DNA of 33,368 bases from an uncultured Clostridia bacterium (GTDB taxonomy: Bacteria > Bacillota > Clostridia > TANB77 > CAG-508): the NCBI GenBank assembly GCA_944386785.1, contig CALXCM010000010.1:1-33368 (forward strand), in the 5' to 3' direction. Position numbers and translations under genes: made by a program. The notes under the pieces were generated by a model. The model did no database searches and was not told the DNA's origin. It saw nothing but the letters and a program-made list of their open reading frames with translations. Of the stretch, positions 32,119-33,368 are shown piece by piece (position 1 is the first letter of the stretch; each line of letters begins with the position of its first letter).

Positions 32119-33368
32119 ATGTATCAATACGAAGATATTATTTTGCCATATATTCTTGGCGAGTACAAAATAAGTGAAAAAGGAGAATTAGTGGGACATT
32201 GTCCTTTTCACAATGATAGTCACCCTAGTTTTTGTATAAATTTAGAAACAGGACTATATACTTGCCATGCTTGTGGAGAAAGTGGAAATATAGTTACATT
32301 TATTTCTAAAAAGGAAAATATATCTACTCAAGAAGCGTATAAACTAGTTCACGAAGGAGATTTTGATGGTAGCACATATAAACTAGAGGATTTTGCTAGA
32401 GAAAAACATTTAAATATTAATAATTTAAAATTATTAGGTTTGTCAAATGGATATAATCGTATTCAAATTCCATATTATGATGAACAGGGTAATGTAATCG
32501 CAACTAGATTTAGATTTAATCCAAACGAAGAAGGTAATAGATTTGCTTGGAAAAAAGGTTCTAAGATTAATTTATATGGTCTTAATGGGCTTAAGGAAAT
32601 TGCTTCAGATGATTATATAGTGGTAGTAGAAGGAGAAAGTGATGCACTTACTCTTTGGAATTATGGAGTACCTTGTGTTGGTGTTCCTGGTGCTAATAAT
32701 TTCAAAAAATCTTTTGCTAAACCACTAGAAAGATTTGAAAAAATTTATATACATAATGAGGAAGATTTGGGAGGACAACGTTTTGTTGAAAATGCTTGTA
32801 AGGTTCTTCCTTTTGAAAAATTATATACAGTTTCATCAAAACAAATAAATCCACAATGTAAAGACCCATCTGACTTACATATTGCAGGTATATTTGATAA
32901 GGACAAGTTCTTTGCGACAGCTAAGAAAATTGATAAAACGTTTTATGATGAAGCTAATTCAGTAAAAGATACTACACCAGTAAAACATAAAGATGAAGAA
33001 GAATTAGAAGAACACGTACAAATTGCTGAAGAAATTATGGCATCAATGAATATTAGATATTATGGTGGGAATTTTTATGTATATGAAAATGGTGTTTATA
33101 GACTAGATGAATTAGCAATAGAAAGAAAGATATTAGAAATTAACAGGAATGCTAAAAAAGCATTAAGAAATGAAGTTTTTGGCTATATTAGAATTAATAA
33201 ACACGTAAAAGAACTTGAAGCTAATGAACAATTTATTAATTTTAAAAACGGAATGTACGATTTAAAAAATAAAAGACTTGTACCACACTCGCCTAAGTAT
33301 TTTACAACTTGCCAGATTAATGCATATTATTTTGAACCTCAGGAACTAAAGTTTCATAAAGGCATAGA
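32119..33368 (+). CDS. Phage/plasmid-type primase, CHC2 plus TOPRIM, runs off the right edge
   Basis: At least 416 residues, 3' end outside the window. N-terminal CHC2 zinc finger: GHCPFHNDSHPSF and YTCHACGESGNIVTF at about 28-60. TOPRIM fold: VVVEGESDALTLWNYG at about 172-187 and IYIHNEEDLGGQRF near 213-226. From about 295 a D5/DUF5906-like segment (EIMASMNIRYYGGNFYVYENGVYR ... FINFKNGMYDL) begins, typical of P4-type primase-helicases; the helicase itself would follow outside. It would start replication of the element. AAGGAGG is 8 nt before the ATG. Confidence 0.93.
   Translation, partial: MYQYEDIILPYILGEYKISEKGELVGHCPFHNDSHPSFCINLETGLYTCHACGESGNIVTFISKKENISTQEAYKLVHEGDFDGSTYKLEDFAREKHLNINNLKLLGLSNGYNRIQIPYYDEQGNVIATRFRFNPNEEGNRFAWKKGSKINLYGLNGLKEIASDDYIVVVEGESDALTLWNYGVPCVGVPGANNFKKSFAKPLERFEKIYIHNEEDLGGQRFVENACKVLPFEKLYTVSSKQINPQCKDPSDLHIAGIFDKDKFFATAKKIDKTFYDEANSVKDTTPVKHKDEEELEEHVQIAEEIMASMNIRYYGGNFYVYENGVYRLDELAIERKILEINRNAKKALRNEVFGYIRINKHVKELEANEQFINFKNGMYDLKNKRLVPHSPKYFTTCQINAYYFEPQELKFHKGI

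Larger units (their letters stand above)
14029..33368. mobile_element. Integrated mobile element (ICE/plasmid/phage type), right end outside window
   Basis: The left limit is set by loss of FeoB similarity at about 14,028. Inside are a Cro/CI-type repressor, a tyrosine recombinase, an ArdA-like antirestriction domain, a CHC2/TOPRIM primase, DUF3846/DUF4314/DUF6809-like accessory genes, a sortase module and a large number of short unknown genes. No relaxase, coupling protein, capsid or terminase gene is in the window, so the class of element is undecided. The attachment core could not be fixed because the other end is not present. Confidence 0.75.

Overview
The window is very A+T-rich DNA (roughly a quarter to 30% G+C by eye). 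It uses strong AGGAGG-type ribosome-binding sites, extended -10 promoters (TGnTATAAT) and AGA as the main arginine codon. The housekeeping proteins (TyrRS, DnaE with fused PHP, polymerase and OB domains, clostridial-type FeoB, BspA-like surface repeats, class B sortase) point to an uncultured low-GC Firmicute, most likely a gut Clostridia lineage. No rRNA, tRNA or CRISPR array is visible.

Positions 1 to about 14,028 are chromosomal. In order they hold: the 3' part of a BspA-like leucine-rich-repeat surface protein (+); a leftward group of an acyl-CoA thioesterase, a zinc-ribbon protein and tyrS; a cytoplasmic GH13 alpha-amylase (+); a BAX-inhibitor-1 family membrane protein (-); dnaE (+); a magnesium-type P-type ATPase (-); a NUDIX hydrolase (+); and the 3' part of feoB (-), which loses its upstream half at about 14,028.

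The main discovery is in this region. dnaE (four times), the BAX-inhibitor gene, the Mg2+ ATPase gene and feoB (once each) are broken by the same event: one extra C directly before a conserved glycine codon, so that the zero-frame codon is CGG (NNN CGG N). Skipping the C restores each conserved protein. I checked every CGG string I could find on both strands. None of the roughly 9,600 codons of the accepted genes uses CGG as an in-frame sense codon; the only in-frame CGGs are these seven sites. The pattern fits a codon with no decoding tRNA, or a CGGN quadruplet read as glycine, at which the ribosome moves +1. A systematic sequencing insertion is the main alternative and cannot be excluded from one sequence.

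From about 14,029 to the right edge the DNA is an integrated mobile element (ICE, plasmid-like or phage-like), not complete in the window. Its left part is a rightward series of small genes: a macro-domain protein, a DnaB-like ATPase that has lost its Walker motifs, two DUF3846 proteins, a zinc-ribbon/DUF4314 fusion and a DUF6809-like protein. Next come a leftward paralogue of the last, an autoregulated Cro/CI-type repressor, and a rightward surface module (coiled-coil membrane protein, PKTG-tailed secreted protein, class B sortase, SHOCT-domain membrane protein). The right part has a short tyrosine recombinase beside a large dyad, two zinc-finger proteins, an ArdA-like antirestriction domain, a 50% G+C intergenic island of unknown nature, and a CHC2/TOPRIM primase that runs off the edge. 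The element also contains no in-frame CGG, so its codon use is compatible with the host's apparent decoding rule.
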